64,000 bases of DNA from Bacillus infantis (GTDB taxonomy: Bacteria > Bacillota > Bacilli > Bacillales > Cytobacillaceae). The stretch is from the NCBI RefSeq assembly GCF_020171945.1, contig NZ_JAIVAP010000015.1, positions 46,489 to 110,488 on the forward strand. The letters run 5' to 3'. The notes under the pieces were generated by a model. It did not search any database, was not told the DNA's origin, and saw nothing but the letters and a program-made list of their open reading frames with translations. Below are positions 26,952 to 35,808 of the stretch, one piece after another. The position numbers were made by a program, and so were the translations under genes. Numbering within the stretch: position 1 is the first letter of the stretch; every line of letters starts with the position of its first letter.

Positions 26952-27056
26952 TTATGATTTTTTTGCTTTTGAAACTGCAAAGGAAATACTTGCAGCAAGC
27001 CCTCCCCAGATAATAAGCATCCCAACGATCATCATTGTAATTGCACTACCGGACAT
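26952..27056 (-). CDS. MetS-like small subunit of an NSS amino-acid importer
   Basis: A 34-residue membrane micro-protein with one hydrophobic helix (about residues 5-27, ITMMIVGMLIIWGGLAAS) and a lysine-rich tail. Its ATG overlaps the stop of the large NSS transporter gene as TAATG, so translation is coupled. Small partners of this kind (MetS with MetP in Corynebacterium) are required for methionine and alanine uptake. Assignment rests on position, size and the WGG helix pattern. Its last codon abuts the terminator. Confidence 0.85.
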   Translation of the reverse strand: MSGSAITMMIVGMLIIWGGLAASISFAVSKAKKS

Positions 27057-28567
27057 TATTGAGAAACCCCCTTCTTATCAGGGACAGAAATGGTATCTTT
27101 ATCCCACTTGAATGCCATGAAGATAAATCCGAGTACAATGGCGCCGACCGCGACTGCCCACCCTGAATAAATGATAAAGCCTGTCGGGTAGCCCTCGTAA
27201 TTGTCCTTGATATTAGTGTAGATATTCTGAATCATCATATAGCCAAGAATCAGCGGTGTGATAACAGTCAGACAGATTCTCCACCATGCGCCGAGCAGGA
27301 TATCTGAGACGCTGTCTGCATGCGACTGGATGCTTTTCAGCTCCCTCAGCACCCAGGCAATCACGACAACCTCTACAAGGCCTGCAAGAGCTACGCCGAA
27401 CTGGTTGATGAAGTAATCAGCTGCATCAAGGAAATAGAGCCCGCTGTCTGTCGCAAACAGTACCGAAATGATGGCAGAAGCCCCGCCTCCGAATAATACT
27501 GCTTTTGTACGGGACACTTTGAACTTATCCTGTACACCGGCGACAAAAGTTTCCACGATTGAGATTAGTGATGTAAGACCTGCAAGGACCAGGCATAGGA
27601 AGAAGAAGAAGCCAAACAGCCCGTTTAAAGCAGGGAATTCACTAATGATCTGCGGGAATACCACGAAAGCAAGGCCTACTCCGGAACTGACAACCTCATT
27701 GATTGGCACGCCCTGCTGTGCAGCCATGAAACCTAGAGCTGCAAAGACGCCGATCCCGGCGAGAAGCTCAAACCCGGAATTTGCAAATCCAGTGATGAAT
27801 GCACTGTTTGTCAGATCCGTCTTCTTTGGCAGATAGCTGGAATACGTAATCATGATCGCAAATCCGATTGATAAGCTGAAGAAGATCTGGCCATATGCGG
27901 CCACCCAGACACCAGGGTCTGCAATCTTGCTCCAATCCGGCTTGAAGAAGGCATCAAGCCCCTGGACAGCTCCGTCAAGAGTCAGCGCGCGAACAACTAT
28001 AATTAAGAATAAGATAACAAGTGCCGGAATAAAGATTTTGTTCGCTGCTTCTATTCCCTTTTTAACCCCTTTAAACAAAACTCCAAGAGTGATGAGCCAT
28101 ACAAGGAGCAATGGGAAGAATACGCCTGGGACGATAGTGCTTATGGAGCCCGGTGCATCTGAAAGCTTAAGGTATTCTCCGAAAAAGAAGCCATTCGGGT
28201 CATCTCCCCAATTCTGGTTGAAGGAGAAGCCTGCAAAAGACATGGCCCACGCAATGATGACCGCATAATAGGTAGAGATGACAAAGGATACTGCTACCTG
28301 CCACCAGCCGAGCCATTCATACTTTTTGCTCAGCCTTGCATAAGTAAGCGGAGCAGAGCCGCGGTACTTATGGCCAAGTGTAAATTCGAGGATGAGAATC
28401 GGTATCCCTGCTGTCAGAAGTGCAAACAGATAAGGAAAGAAGAAAGCTCCTCCTCCATTATCATAAGCTACCGCAGGGAATCTCCATATATTCCCCAGCC
28501 CGATTGCTGATCCGACAGCTGCCATAATGAAACCTGCTCTCGTTCCCCATTGAGGACGATTATCCAT
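27056..28567 (-). CDS. Sodium-dependent NSS-family amino-acid transporter, large subunit
   Basis: Neurotransmitter:sodium symporter family member importing an amino acid with sodium, likely methionine or alanine given the MetS-like partner. It has 503 residues and 12 predicted membrane segments. The N-terminal signature WGTRAGFIMAAVGSAIGLGNIWRFP, covering the unwound TM1 sodium site, is intact. ATG at 28567 has GGGGG 11 bases upstream; the extension to 28612 has no site. Substrate remains inferred. Confidence 0.9.
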   Translation of the reverse strand: MDNRPQWGTRAGFIMAAVGSAIGLGNIWRFPAVAYDNGGGAFFFPYLFALLTAGIPILILEFTLGHKYRGSAPLTYARLSKKYEWLGWWQVAVSFVISTYYAVIIAWAMSFAGFSFNQNWGDDPNGFFFGEYLKLSDAPGSISTIVPGVFFPLLLVWLITLGVLFKGVKKGIEAANKIFIPALVILFLIIVVRALTLDGAVQGLDAFFKPDWSKIADPGVWVAAYGQIFFSLSIGFAIMITYSSYLPKKTDLTNSAFITGFANSGFELLAGIGVFAALGFMAAQQGVPINEVVSSGVGLAFVVFPQIISEFPALNGLFGFFFFLCLVLAGLTSLISIVETFVAGVQDKFKVSRTKAVLFGGGASAIISVLFATDSGLYFLDAADYFINQFGVALAGLVEVVVIAWVLRELKSIQSHADSVSDILLGAWWRICLTVITPLILGYMMIQNIYTNIKDNYEGYPTGFIIYSGWAVAVGAIVLGFIFMAFKWDKDTISVPDKKGVSQ

Positions 28568-28859
28568 AATTCTATTTACCCCCGTTTCATTTCCAATTCT
28601 TTTGAAAAGCATGTCTCAAGAGTTGGAAACTTTTATATTTTCTGATTTTTTAGTATAATCTAAACATAGTATAGCCACATTTCCCTGCGGTGTCAAAGCT
28701 TTATTTTTAGAAAATTATTATTTTTAAATAATAACTTCCAAGCCCCTTAATGCCCATCCACCTCCTTAATATACTAATATTCCCCCACCGGATAGACTAT
28801 CCATAAAATTCTGGCGTTTTTCATATAAATCGTTCTTCAGATTATTCTTTCAAGCCATT

Positions 28860-28889
28860 AAAAAAGAGGCTCCCTCTGAGGGATGCCTC
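28860..28889 (-). terminator. Terminator of the NhaC-family gene
   Basis: Stem GAGGCATCCCT/AGGGAGCCTC with one bulge, followed by TTTTTTA on the minus strand. The other 250 bases up to the NSS gene are AT-rich and show no gene. Confidence 0.8.
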
Positions 28890-28895
28890 TCATCA

Positions 28896-30470
28896 TCAAT
28901 CCGTTAATTCAGCAGATTTTCCCTGCCCGTGCCCCGCAATGAAGGCAAAGGCAGCTAAAAGAACTGCCACAGAAATCAAAGCAAAAATAGTGCTTCCGGT
29001 AAATCCGATCACCAGGTATCCCACAGCCGCAATCAGCGCTGATATAAGTGCATACGGCAGCTGTGTCAGCACATGGTCGATATGGTTGCAGCCGGCCCCT
29101 GTGGATGAAAGGATTGTTGTATCTGAAATAGGGGAGCAGTGGTCCCCGAATACCGCTCCGGCCAATACGGCTGCCATTGCAGGCAGAAGGAGCGAGATAT
29201 CGGTCGCTGCCACAACATCGCCGGCAATCGGAAGCAGAATGCCGAAGGAGCCCCATGATGTTCCTGTACTGAATGCCATGATCCCTGCAATCACAAACAA
29301 TATGATTGGCAGCAGGGAAAGGCTGATATTGCTGTTTTCCACAACACCTGCAAGATAAGTCCCGGTTTCCAGCTGGCCGATCAGATCAACGATCGCCCAG
29401 GCAAAGATCAGGATATAGACGGCAGGAAGCATGGATTTAATTCCTTCCCAGATCCCTTTTCCGAATACACCTGCACTTACGCCCTTCAGTACGACAGCCT
29501 GGCGAAGGAACAGCAGCAGTGTTAGAGCAAGCCCGATTAGGCTTCCGATGATAAGGGATTTTGCTACGTCAGTATTTTCGAAGATCTTCAGGATGGTTGC
29601 ACTTCCCTCGACTGCTGTGTATCCAGTCCAGATCATTGCTCCGACGGTCCCAATGATCAATGCAAGGATCGGCCAGACAAGATCGCCGACTGACCCGGTT
29701 GTGCTTGTTGGAAGATCATCCTTCAGCTCCCCTGGGGCAGGCTTTTCAGGATCCAGGACGAGCCCTTCTTTTACAGCCCGCTCTTCATGGGCTTTCATCG
29801 GCCCGATTTGGATATTTCTCCATGCCACAAGGAATACCATGGCAAGAGCTGTCCATACATACAGGTTCATCGGAACCATCTGCATGAAAGCTGAGAATGC
29901 CGAGTACTCTGTCACCCCATGACCGGCAAGAATTGTCCCGATAAGGGCAATGATATAGGCGCCCCAGCTCGAAACAGGGGAAACAACACACACCGGAGCA
30001 GATGTAGAATCGATTAGATACGCAAGCTTTGCCCTTGAAACTTTATGGCGGTCCGTTATCGGCCGTGAGATCTGGCCGACAGCCAGCGCATTGAAATAAT
30101 CATCTATGAAAATAATGATGCCAAGCACTGCTCCGACAAGCTGGGCGCCAGCCCGGGTCTTCACCCGTTTCATCGCCCATTCCCCAAACGCGCGGCTTCC
30201 TCCCGAGATATTTATAAAAGCGGTAATGATGCCAAGAACCAGCAGAAACAAAATAATATATACATTCCAGGTATTCAGTGCGCCATCAGCAGCAAAAATA
30301 CCTTTAACGGCCTCCCAGATGATGCTCAATGTTTTCCCGATGCCAAAGTCGGCAAGCAGGAAGGCAGCGGTTATAATCCCGACTCCTAAAGATAATAATA
30401 CCCTTCTTGTCAAAACGACCATTAAAATCGCCACAAGCGGTGGCAACAGTGAAAATATCGTGTTTGCCAA
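28896..30470 (-). CDS. NhaC-family antiporter, probable lysine transporter
   Basis: Polytopic membrane protein of 524 residues with about 11-12 hydrophobic segments. It carries NhaC-type motifs IIFIDDYFNALAVG (about 118-131) and FGDHCSPISDTTILSS (about 436-451). NhaC members exchange sodium for protons, but a lysine riboswitch at 30551-30818 controls this gene. NhaC-like genes under LYS elements have been proposed as lysine transporters in comparative genomics, so that is the best functional guess. The start is TTG behind GGAGGAGGAG. Direction of transport is unknown. Confidence 0.88.
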   Translation of the reverse strand: MANTIFSLLPPLVAILMVVLTRRVLLSLGVGIITAAFLLADFGIGKTLSIIWEAVKGIFAADGALNTWNVYIILFLLVLGIITAFINISGGSRAFGEWAMKRVKTRAGAQLVGAVLGIIIFIDDYFNALAVGQISRPITDRHKVSRAKLAYLIDSTSAPVCVVSPVSSWGAYIIALIGTILAGHGVTEYSAFSAFMQMVPMNLYVWTALAMVFLVAWRNIQIGPMKAHEERAVKEGLVLDPEKPAPGELKDDLPTSTTGSVGDLVWPILALIIGTVGAMIWTGYTAVEGSATILKIFENTDVAKSLIIGSLIGLALTLLLFLRQAVVLKGVSAGVFGKGIWEGIKSMLPAVYILIFAWAIVDLIGQLETGTYLAGVVENSNISLSLLPIILFVIAGIMAFSTGTSWGSFGILLPIAGDVVAATDISLLLPAMAAVLAGAVFGDHCSPISDTTILSSTGAGCNHIDHVLTQLPYALISALIAAVGYLVIGFTGSTIFALISVAVLLAAFAFIAGHGQGKSAELTD

Positions 30471-30550
30471 TTTCTCTCCTCCTCCTTGGATGATGACAGG
30501 GGGGAACTTCCAGACGAAGATGCCGTTCGGCTGCTGTGCGCTGAAGACAA

Positions 30551-30818
30551 TAAAAAAAGAGCAATGATAGAAAATCCATCATTACTCTTTCTAAGTAATA
30601 GGTTTCTCCATCACGATCTGTAGCTCCCCATTATAAGGCTTATCCAGCATAATCACGCTTTGCCTTTATAATGACAGTGCTGCCCTTCTTCAAAGCAGCC
30701 CCAGCAATGGAATGCGGACACATTTCAATTGCTTCGGCAAAAATTCCCTTTCTGATGCGGTCAACGTTGTCATCCTCGCACATCTTACTCTTGAATTTTG
30801 CACCTCTACCCCACCGGA
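30551..30818 (-). promoter_or_regulatory. Lysine riboswitch (L-box) with intrinsic terminator
   Basis: Minus-strand leader of the NhaC-family gene. Aptamer landmarks in order: GTAGAGGTGC, TTCAAGAGTA, AGAAAGGGAA then GCCGAAGCAAT, the ATTGC partner, GGGGCTGC...GGGCAGC, CTGTCATTATAAAGGC with GCCTTATAATGGGGAG, and closing CTAC (to about 30614). These line up with the B. subtilis lysC L-box. The expression platform is a stem at 30551-30590 (AGAG-AATGAT with ATCATT-CTCT) and seven T residues. Lysine binding should favour termination. Short reading frames inside it are not genes. Confidence 0.92.
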
Positions 30819-30847
30819 TATGATAAGGTCATATTAATTTCTATAAT

Positions 30848-30876
30848 ACTATAACAGGCACCCTTCTTTTTGGCAA
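30848..30876 (-). promoter_or_regulatory. Promoter of the lysine-riboswitch unit
   Basis: Minus-strand TTGCCA, 17-base spacer, TATAGT, ending just before the riboswitch 5' end and just after the yunB stop codon. Confidence 0.7.
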
Positions 30877-30881
30877 ATCCA

Positions 30882-31631
30882 TTAATTAGCAGGCAGCTCA
30901 ATAGAAGGAGCAGAATCACCGCCGCCCCCGTTATAGAATTGGGGCACATCTCCCGGAATGATTCCTATTGCGACCGGGACATCCTCCTGCACAGTGATGA
31001 TTTTGGTGGCAAACGGAATGATAATCTGTACCTGGACATCCAGGCGGACAAGCACTTCCACGTATACATTATTGATTCCGTGATCTTCTCTTTTGGTGAT
31101 AAAATTTGAGGTTACCGATCCCACAGAGTTGAATTTGACCGGGATACGGGGCCCGAGGTTCCCCAAAAGGGCATTTTTGGTTGCCTGGCCCAATGGCACA
31201 TAATAAATGATCCCATTTTCTGATTTTGAGCCTTTTGTTTCAATTTCTATGTCGGTGAATGATTCCAGTGATGAGAGGTCTCCCTGTTCAGACTTTTTGA
31301 TATTGTCCTGAACCAGTTCCGTAACCTCTGCCTTCACACGGTTTAGCTTTTCGGTATTGATGGTGATGACAGAACCATCGCCGCTTTTAACAAACATCTC
31401 CTCAAGGTCCATTACATTGGTGATTTTTTTGTTGATGGCATTGTTAATGACCAGCGATGCAATTTTCCTCGTCTGAGAGTCAGCGTAGCTCATCAGGGTA
31501 GGTTCAAGCCCTTTATTGATGATCCATATTCCGGCTGCGGTCGAGAACATAAAAAACACAAAAGTCAGCAGAAAAACATACCGGAAAGGAAGCGGGCCTT
31601 TCCTTGGGAGCCGGCCGCCGAATTTAGCCAA
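30882..31631 (-). CDS. yunB: Sporulation protein YunB
   Basis: Membrane-anchored sporulation protein; in B. subtilis yunB is a mother-cell gene and its loss gives defective spores. One N-terminal membrane segment (about 18-38) is followed by an extracytoplasmic domain with the conserved YADSQTRKIASLVINNAI and PFRYVFLLTF-type N-terminus. A glycine-rich GGGGDSAPSIELPAN tail ends the protein. The start is TTG seven bases after AAAGGGGGG. That ribosome site is one arm of a 9-bp hairpin at 31639-31676. Length is 249 residues. Confidence 0.9.
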   Translation of the reverse strand: MAKFGGRLPRKGPLPFRYVFLLTFVFFMFSTAAGIWIINKGLEPTLMSYADSQTRKIASLVINNAINKKITNVMDLEEMFVKSGDGSVITINTEKLNRVKAEVTELVQDNIKKSEQGDLSSLESFTDIEIETKGSKSENGIIYYVPLGQATKNALLGNLGPRIPVKFNSVGSVTSNFITKREDHGINNVYVEVLVRLDVQVQIIIPFATKIITVQEDVPVAIGIIPGDVPQFYNGGGGDSAPSIELPAN

Positions 31632-31638
31632 AGCAAAT

Positions 31639-31676
31639 CCCCCCTTTACAAGCTATATGTATGCTGCAAAGGGGGG
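31639..31676 (-). promoter_or_regulatory. Hairpin covering the yunB ribosome binding site
   Basis: In the transcript CCCCCCTTT (31676-31668) can pair perfectly with AAAGGGGGG (31647-31639), leaving a 20-base loop. The 3' arm is the yunB Shine-Dalgarno sequence. No T-run follows, so it is not an ordinary terminator. Confidence 0.6.
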
Positions 31677-31691
31677 AACTAGCAGAAAAAG

Positions 31692-32798
31692 TTAGATTTT
31701 ATTTGCTGTTTCAGGCATCCGCATTTCACAGCCGGTGACAATCACGGTAAGCTCTTCTGACAAGTCGAGATCGAATGGTTCAACCGGAAGGCCCTCTTTT
31801 TCAAGGATGCGGACGACTGGCCTGTCTGACACCCCTTTATTCTGGCGGACCACCACTCCTGACCTGCCGTCATTCAAATGGATCATCATCCCGGAAGGAT
31901 ACACAGCCACAGAGCGCCGGAAAGCTTCTACCACAGCTGTATCAAATTGTTTCCCTGAGCCTGCATACAATATTTCGAGCCCCTCATGCGGCAGCATGGC
32001 CCCCCTGTAAACACGGTTGGAGGTAACGGCATCGAATACATCAGCAACGGCAATGATTTTGGCAAACAGATGGATTTCATCTTCCACCAGCCTTCTTGGG
32101 TAGCCGCTTCCATTCAGCCGCTCATGATGCTGATACGCACAGTGGGCAGCAAGCAGAGGCAATGTATGTACTTTGCGCAATATTTCAAAGCCGGCTTCTG
32201 CATGCTTCTGTATTTCAGTGAATTCGTCTTCTGTCAGTTTACCTGTCTTGAAGAGAATATCAGTTGGCACCTTCATTTTGCCGACATCATGGAGAATAGC
32301 CCCGATCCCCAGCATATCCAGCTCCTGCGGCTTCAGCTTCAGCTCTATGCCGATCGCCAGTGAATAGAGCGTCACATTCAGCGAATGGGAGAAAATATAA
32401 CTGTCATATGTACATACGTCCGCCAATATGCCAAACAAATCTTTATTATCATTAATCTGCTGCACCAGATCCCTGATGATCTGTTTAAAGCTTTTCGAAG
32501 ATTTTTCAATAATGATCGAGTCTGACAGCTTGTCCCCTTTCTTGATCTGGGTGAACGTTTCTTCAATTGCAGAAACCGCTTTCCTCTTCATCGCCGCATC
32601 GATCGAGCTGCCTGATTCTATATCGTCCGTCCTCGGGTCCTTTACATATATATAGGTGACACCAAGGTCCCCGAGCCTTGCAAGCAGTTTTTCCGAAAGC
32701 GCCACTCCGTCGCTGACAAGCACGACCCCTTTGTCGCTTACAATAGCTTTTGCAAGAATGGCCCCCGGATGTACTGATGAGGTAGCTACTAATCTCAT
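31692..32798 (-). CDS. HD-GYP domain protein, probable cyclic-dinucleotide phosphodiesterase
   Basis: 368 residues. The HD-GYP domain (about 125-300) has the HD pair H170-D171 in ILHDVGK, QHHERLNGSGYP (about 223-234) as the GYP motif with N in place of the usual D, and later IAVADVFDAVTSNR. The N-terminal 60 residues form a small beta-rich domain (about 1-55) common in Bacillus members, and a beta-rich C-terminal extension (about 300-368) follows. It probably hydrolyses cyclic di-GMP or a related dinucleotide. A 14-bp dyad GTAGAA-AA-TTCTAC overlaps a possible -10 at 32849-32869. Confidence 0.88.
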   Translation of the reverse strand: MRLVATSSVHPGAILAKAIVSDKGVVLVSDGVALSEKLLARLGDLGVTYIYVKDPRTDDIESGSSIDAAMKRKAVSAIEETFTQIKKGDKLSDSIIIEKSSKSFKQIIRDLVQQINDNKDLFGILADVCTYDSYIFSHSLNVTLYSLAIGIELKLKPQELDMLGIGAILHDVGKMKVPTDILFKTGKLTEDEFTEIQKHAEAGFEILRKVHTLPLLAAHCAYQHHERLNGSGYPRRLVEDEIHLFAKIIAVADVFDAVTSNRVYRGAMLPHEGLEILYAGSGKQFDTAVVEAFRRSVAVYPSGMMIHLNDGRSGVVVRQNKGVSDRPVVRILEKEGLPVEPFDLDLSEELTVIVTGCEMRMPETANKI

Positions 32799-32945
32799 AT
32801 AAAAGCTCCAATCATTTCTGTCTCATTTTACGTCCTTCATCCTACCCACATTATAGTAGAAAATTCTACAAAATACGACTGATAATGGTAATCTTTGCAT
32901 AAGGGAATTTCTAAAGCTTCTATTTGAAGTGGATTGCTCCTTTAA

Positions 32946-32980
32946 GGCAAAAAAAAGAGCCGCCTGGTGCGGCTGGCTCT
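32946..32980 (-). terminator. Terminator of yunC
   Basis: Stem GAGCC-A-GCC with GGC-GGCTC, followed by eight T residues on the minus strand; abuts the yunC stop. Confidence 0.8.
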
Positions 32981-33280
32981 CTACAGCATTTTCAGCAGGG
33001 CGTTCTTGCCGATCATGCCTTTATGGATTCCAAGTTCTTCAGCCTCAAAGGTGACCGATTCCAGCGGTGCCTCCAGGAGCTGCTCGATCGTGCGGACACC
33101 AACAGCCCTTCCGGCAATCACTTTCCGGTCCTTCAGCTTTTCATTGAGCAGGGCGACGTCCAGCGCTCCGCACATAATATAGCCCTTTTCGCTCGAAACT
33201 GCGAGCAGGGTCGTTTTCGGCAGCTGAACGGATACGCTTAAAAAGGTATGGCCGTCAATGATGACAGGCGACAGTTCCAT
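32981..33280 (-). CDS. yunC: YunC family (DUF1805) protein
   Basis: Small protein of unknown function, 99 residues from ATG 33280. Conserved blocks LPKTTLLAVSSEKGYIMCGALDVALLN (about 20-46) and IAGRAVGVRTIEQLLEAPLESV (about 55-76) define the family. AAAGGAG lies 12 bases before the ATG and 9 before the adjacent TTG at 33283, so either may be used; the ATG at 33307 is upstream of the site. Gene order yunC-yunD is conserved with B. subtilis. Confidence 0.88.
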   Translation of the reverse strand: MELSPVIIDGHTFLSVSVQLPKTTLLAVSSEKGYIMCGALDVALLNEKLKDRKVIAGRAVGVRTIEQLLEAPLESVTFEAEELGIHKGMIGKNALLKML

Positions 33281-33348
33281 CAAAAGTATCCACTCCTTTC
33301 GCTTCATAAACAGATTATGTCAGCAAAAGGAAAAGGTGCCAAAACACA

Positions 33349-34698
33349 TTATTGATGCTGCAGCTTCCATTCCAGCAGATGCCGGAGGAAATCGGGAAAG
33401 AAATATTCCTTGCTGGCAGCCCTGCGGATCTCAGGAAAAAAGGGGCCGAATGTAAACATGTCCGGGATGGCGAGGGAATAGCTTTTCTCACTGTCGAGCG
33501 CCTGCCCGCCTATTTCCACATTTCCGGAAGAATCCATTTCTATCCCGGCGCTGATCATTTTTCCCATGAGGGTCCCGCGGAAACCAAGTCCTTTGACCTG
33601 TAAATGCTCCCACTCATCACTCTTGGCATGAATAAGCACTTCCTTCAGCTCGGCCCCGGTCAGCATCACTTTACATGGATTGATCGGATGGGGGCAGATT
33701 CTGTGGAGATCATACAGCGTTGCCTCATTCTTTTCCAGTCCCTCGAGGATCAAGCCTTCATTAAGGAGGGCAGCATCCGCCCCGCACTTTTCCAGCAGTG
33801 CATCACACAGGAGAACAGCAAGCTGCTTTTTGCGGATGCCGCCGTTTGGCAAAGCTGCTGCCGGTACATCAAGCAGACTTTTTCCCTTGCGGTAGAGCTC
33901 CTCAATGATCAGTTCCTCATTAACGGCCGGGGGCAGTCCATTTGTGTCATACAGCTGAGCCTTTTTGCCGATGGCTGTATTCGTTTCCGTGTCTATTTCC
34001 AGCATGACATGACCGGCATAAAACCCGTGCTTGCCGGCTGCTGCCAGCAGGGAGCCTTCCACCATTTTCCCTTCATGCAGAATATGATGGGTATGGCCGC
34101 CAAGAATTACATCAGCTTCAGGAAATTCAGCCGCCAGCCTTTCATCATCATGGATGCCAAGATGTGACAGGATGACGATGATATCGGCCTGCTCCCTTGC
34201 CTCTGGAAGCACCTTTCTAAGCTCTTCGAAGGGGTCTGTCAGCTTCCAGCCGAGCAGATCATAGAAATGTTGATAGTTTGCTGTTACACCGACAGCAGCC
34301 ACCCTTAATCCGCTTACAGTCTCATAAACTGCGTATGGCTTGACCCAGCCGGGCCTCCTGCCATCTTTGTAAAAAAGGTTTGCTGTAATGACATCAAAAG
34401 CCGCTTTCTCATAGAGTGTGTCCAGAGAGTCAAAAGGGAGAGTGATTCCTTCATTGTTGCCGATGGCAGCAGCAGTGCAGCCTGCCTCATTAAGAAGCTC
34501 TGTATTGCACTTCCCGCCAGTAGCCTCAGTAAGCGGATGCCAGCGGTCGGCATGGTCGCCGATATCGAAAAAGAAGAAATCTTCTCCTGCCTCCTCATGC
34601 CATTTGCGTCTTTCTGTCAGGAGCCGGTGAATCCTCGGCCAGCGGCTAAAATGGCTGTGCAAATCATTTGTATGGTAAATATGGATAACTTCTTTCAA
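33349..34698 (-). CDS. yunD: 5'-nucleotidase/metallophosphoesterase YunD
   Basis: Two-metal phosphoesterase of the UshA/5'-nucleotidase family, 449 residues, without a signal peptide and so cytoplasmic. N-terminal metal motifs are YHTNDLHSHF (about 8-17), FDIGDHADR (about 42-50), IGNNEG (about 78-83, where many relatives have GNHE), SHLG near 182 and GGHTHH near 205. A C-terminal substrate domain contains RICPHPINPC. The start is TTG at 34698, eight bases from AGAAGG; the open frame to 34725 lacks a site. Confidence 0.9.
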   Translation of the reverse strand: MKEVIHIYHTNDLHSHFSRWPRIHRLLTERRKWHEEAGEDFFFFDIGDHADRWHPLTEATGGKCNTELLNEAGCTAAAIGNNEGITLPFDSLDTLYEKAAFDVITANLFYKDGRRPGWVKPYAVYETVSGLRVAAVGVTANYQHFYDLLGWKLTDPFEELRKVLPEAREQADIIVILSHLGIHDDERLAAEFPEADVILGGHTHHILHEGKMVEGSLLAAAGKHGFYAGHVMLEIDTETNTAIGKKAQLYDTNGLPPAVNEELIIEELYRKGKSLLDVPAAALPNGGIRKKQLAVLLCDALLEKCGADAALLNEGLILEGLEKNEATLYDLHRICPHPINPCKVMLTGAELKEVLIHAKSDEWEHLQVKGLGFRGTLMGKMISAGIEMDSSGNVEIGGQALDSEKSYSLAIPDMFTFGPFFPEIRRAASKEYFFPDFLRHLLEWKLQHQ

Positions 34699-34785
34699 GC
34701 ATGAAACCTTCTTTCCTTTTCCCATCAGGCCAATGCAGACCGGCCAGCAGACGGCTTACAACGGGGAGGCAGAGTCTTCCTCATT

Positions 34786-35631
34786 TTAGAACAGATCAAG
34801 CTGCCGGGGAGCCAGGCCTGTATACTCAATTCCCATCATATCAACCAGCTGGAGAGCATTATCTGCCGCATCCCCGCCTGAGTTATTATTAAAGACAGCA
34901 TATACCTTCTTTGTGCTTTTTTCCAGTTCCCTGAGCGCCGGGGCCCAGCTGGAAAGCTCCTCCTCATTATAGCGGTAGAGGTATCTCACTTCCCGCCAAT
35001 TCTCCGCATTCTTTTTCTGCCAGCCATGCACGTTCCTTCCATGGAAACGGACAAGTGCCTTTTCCGGATGGGTACTTTCCAGGACTGTTGGGACAGACCC
35101 CTCGCCGGACTGGGGTTCATCGCAAATGCTGTGGATCCATTTTTCCTGCTCCATGAACCTTAATGTCTTGTCCTTCATTCCCGGATAGAACCACGTTTGA
35201 TTACGGAATTCCAGCGCGCAAGGGATATCCTCCATCTGCTCCTTGCACCAGCGCAGATAATCAACATTTTCCCTTCGGCAGTCAAACCATGGCGGAAACT
35301 GAAAAAGTGCCATGCCGAGCTTATCCTTGGCAATATAAGGCTGCAAGGACTCCTTAAACGCTGTAAACATCTCTTCCTTGCTGTCAAAAGGGATTTCTCC
35401 CCGCTGATGGCCGGTCATCCCCTGGTAGGCTTTTACGATGAATTCAAAGCCGTCAGGCGTTTCTTCTGTCCATTTATGTGCATTCCTCAGAGGCTGGACA
35501 GCATAAAAAGAAGCATCCACCTCTACAATGGGGAAATATGCTGCATATTCCTTCAGTTTATCACGCGGGGATATGCCCTTTTTATACAGGCTGTCATGAT
35601 CACCCCAGCCTGTAAGTCCTATATTGATCAT
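34786..35631 (-). CDS. yunF: DUF72 family protein YunF
   Basis: Predicted TIM-barrel protein of 281 residues, function unknown. Family landmarks are the N-terminal GLTGWGDHDSLY, YFPIVEVDASFYAVQ (about 32-46), FQFPPWF near 110, ALEFRNQTWF near 138, and the C-terminal YAVFNNNSGGDAADNA (about 243-258). It is encoded between yunD and the suf operon on the minus strand. Confidence 0.9.
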   Translation of the reverse strand: MINIGLTGWGDHDSLYKKGISPRDKLKEYAAYFPIVEVDASFYAVQPLRNAHKWTEETPDGFEFIVKAYQGMTGHQRGEIPFDSKEEMFTAFKESLQPYIAKDKLGMALFQFPPWFDCRRENVDYLRWCKEQMEDIPCALEFRNQTWFYPGMKDKTLRFMEQEKWIHSICDEPQSGEGSVPTVLESTHPEKALVRFHGRNVHGWQKKNAENWREVRYLYRYNEEELSSWAPALRELEKSTKKVYAVFNNNSGGDAADNALQLVDMMGIEYTGLAPRQLDLF

Positions 35632-35765
35632 GCTGCCGCCTCCTTCCCGTTCTCTATGTAACGTTCTATTTTCCCTCTTTCACGCCTGGAAAAACCACGA
35701 AGCACTCTTGGCTCCATTATACAAGAACATCCGTCAGGCCGCTTTCAAGGTGCCTTAATAAAAGC

Positions 35766-35798
35766 AAAAAACCCATCCGGCAAAATTCCCGGATGGGC
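35766..35798 (-). terminator. Terminator of the suf operon
   Basis: GCCCATCCGG paired with CCGGATGGGT (last pair G-U), then six T residues on the minus strand, just after sufB. Confidence 0.9.
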
Positions 35799-35808
35799 TC
35801 AAGCTTGA

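Noticed and set aside
30608..30800. Small ORF of about 47 residues from ATG TGC GAG
   Set aside because: It lies wholly inside the lysine riboswitch aptamer, and the conserved bases are explained by RNA structure.
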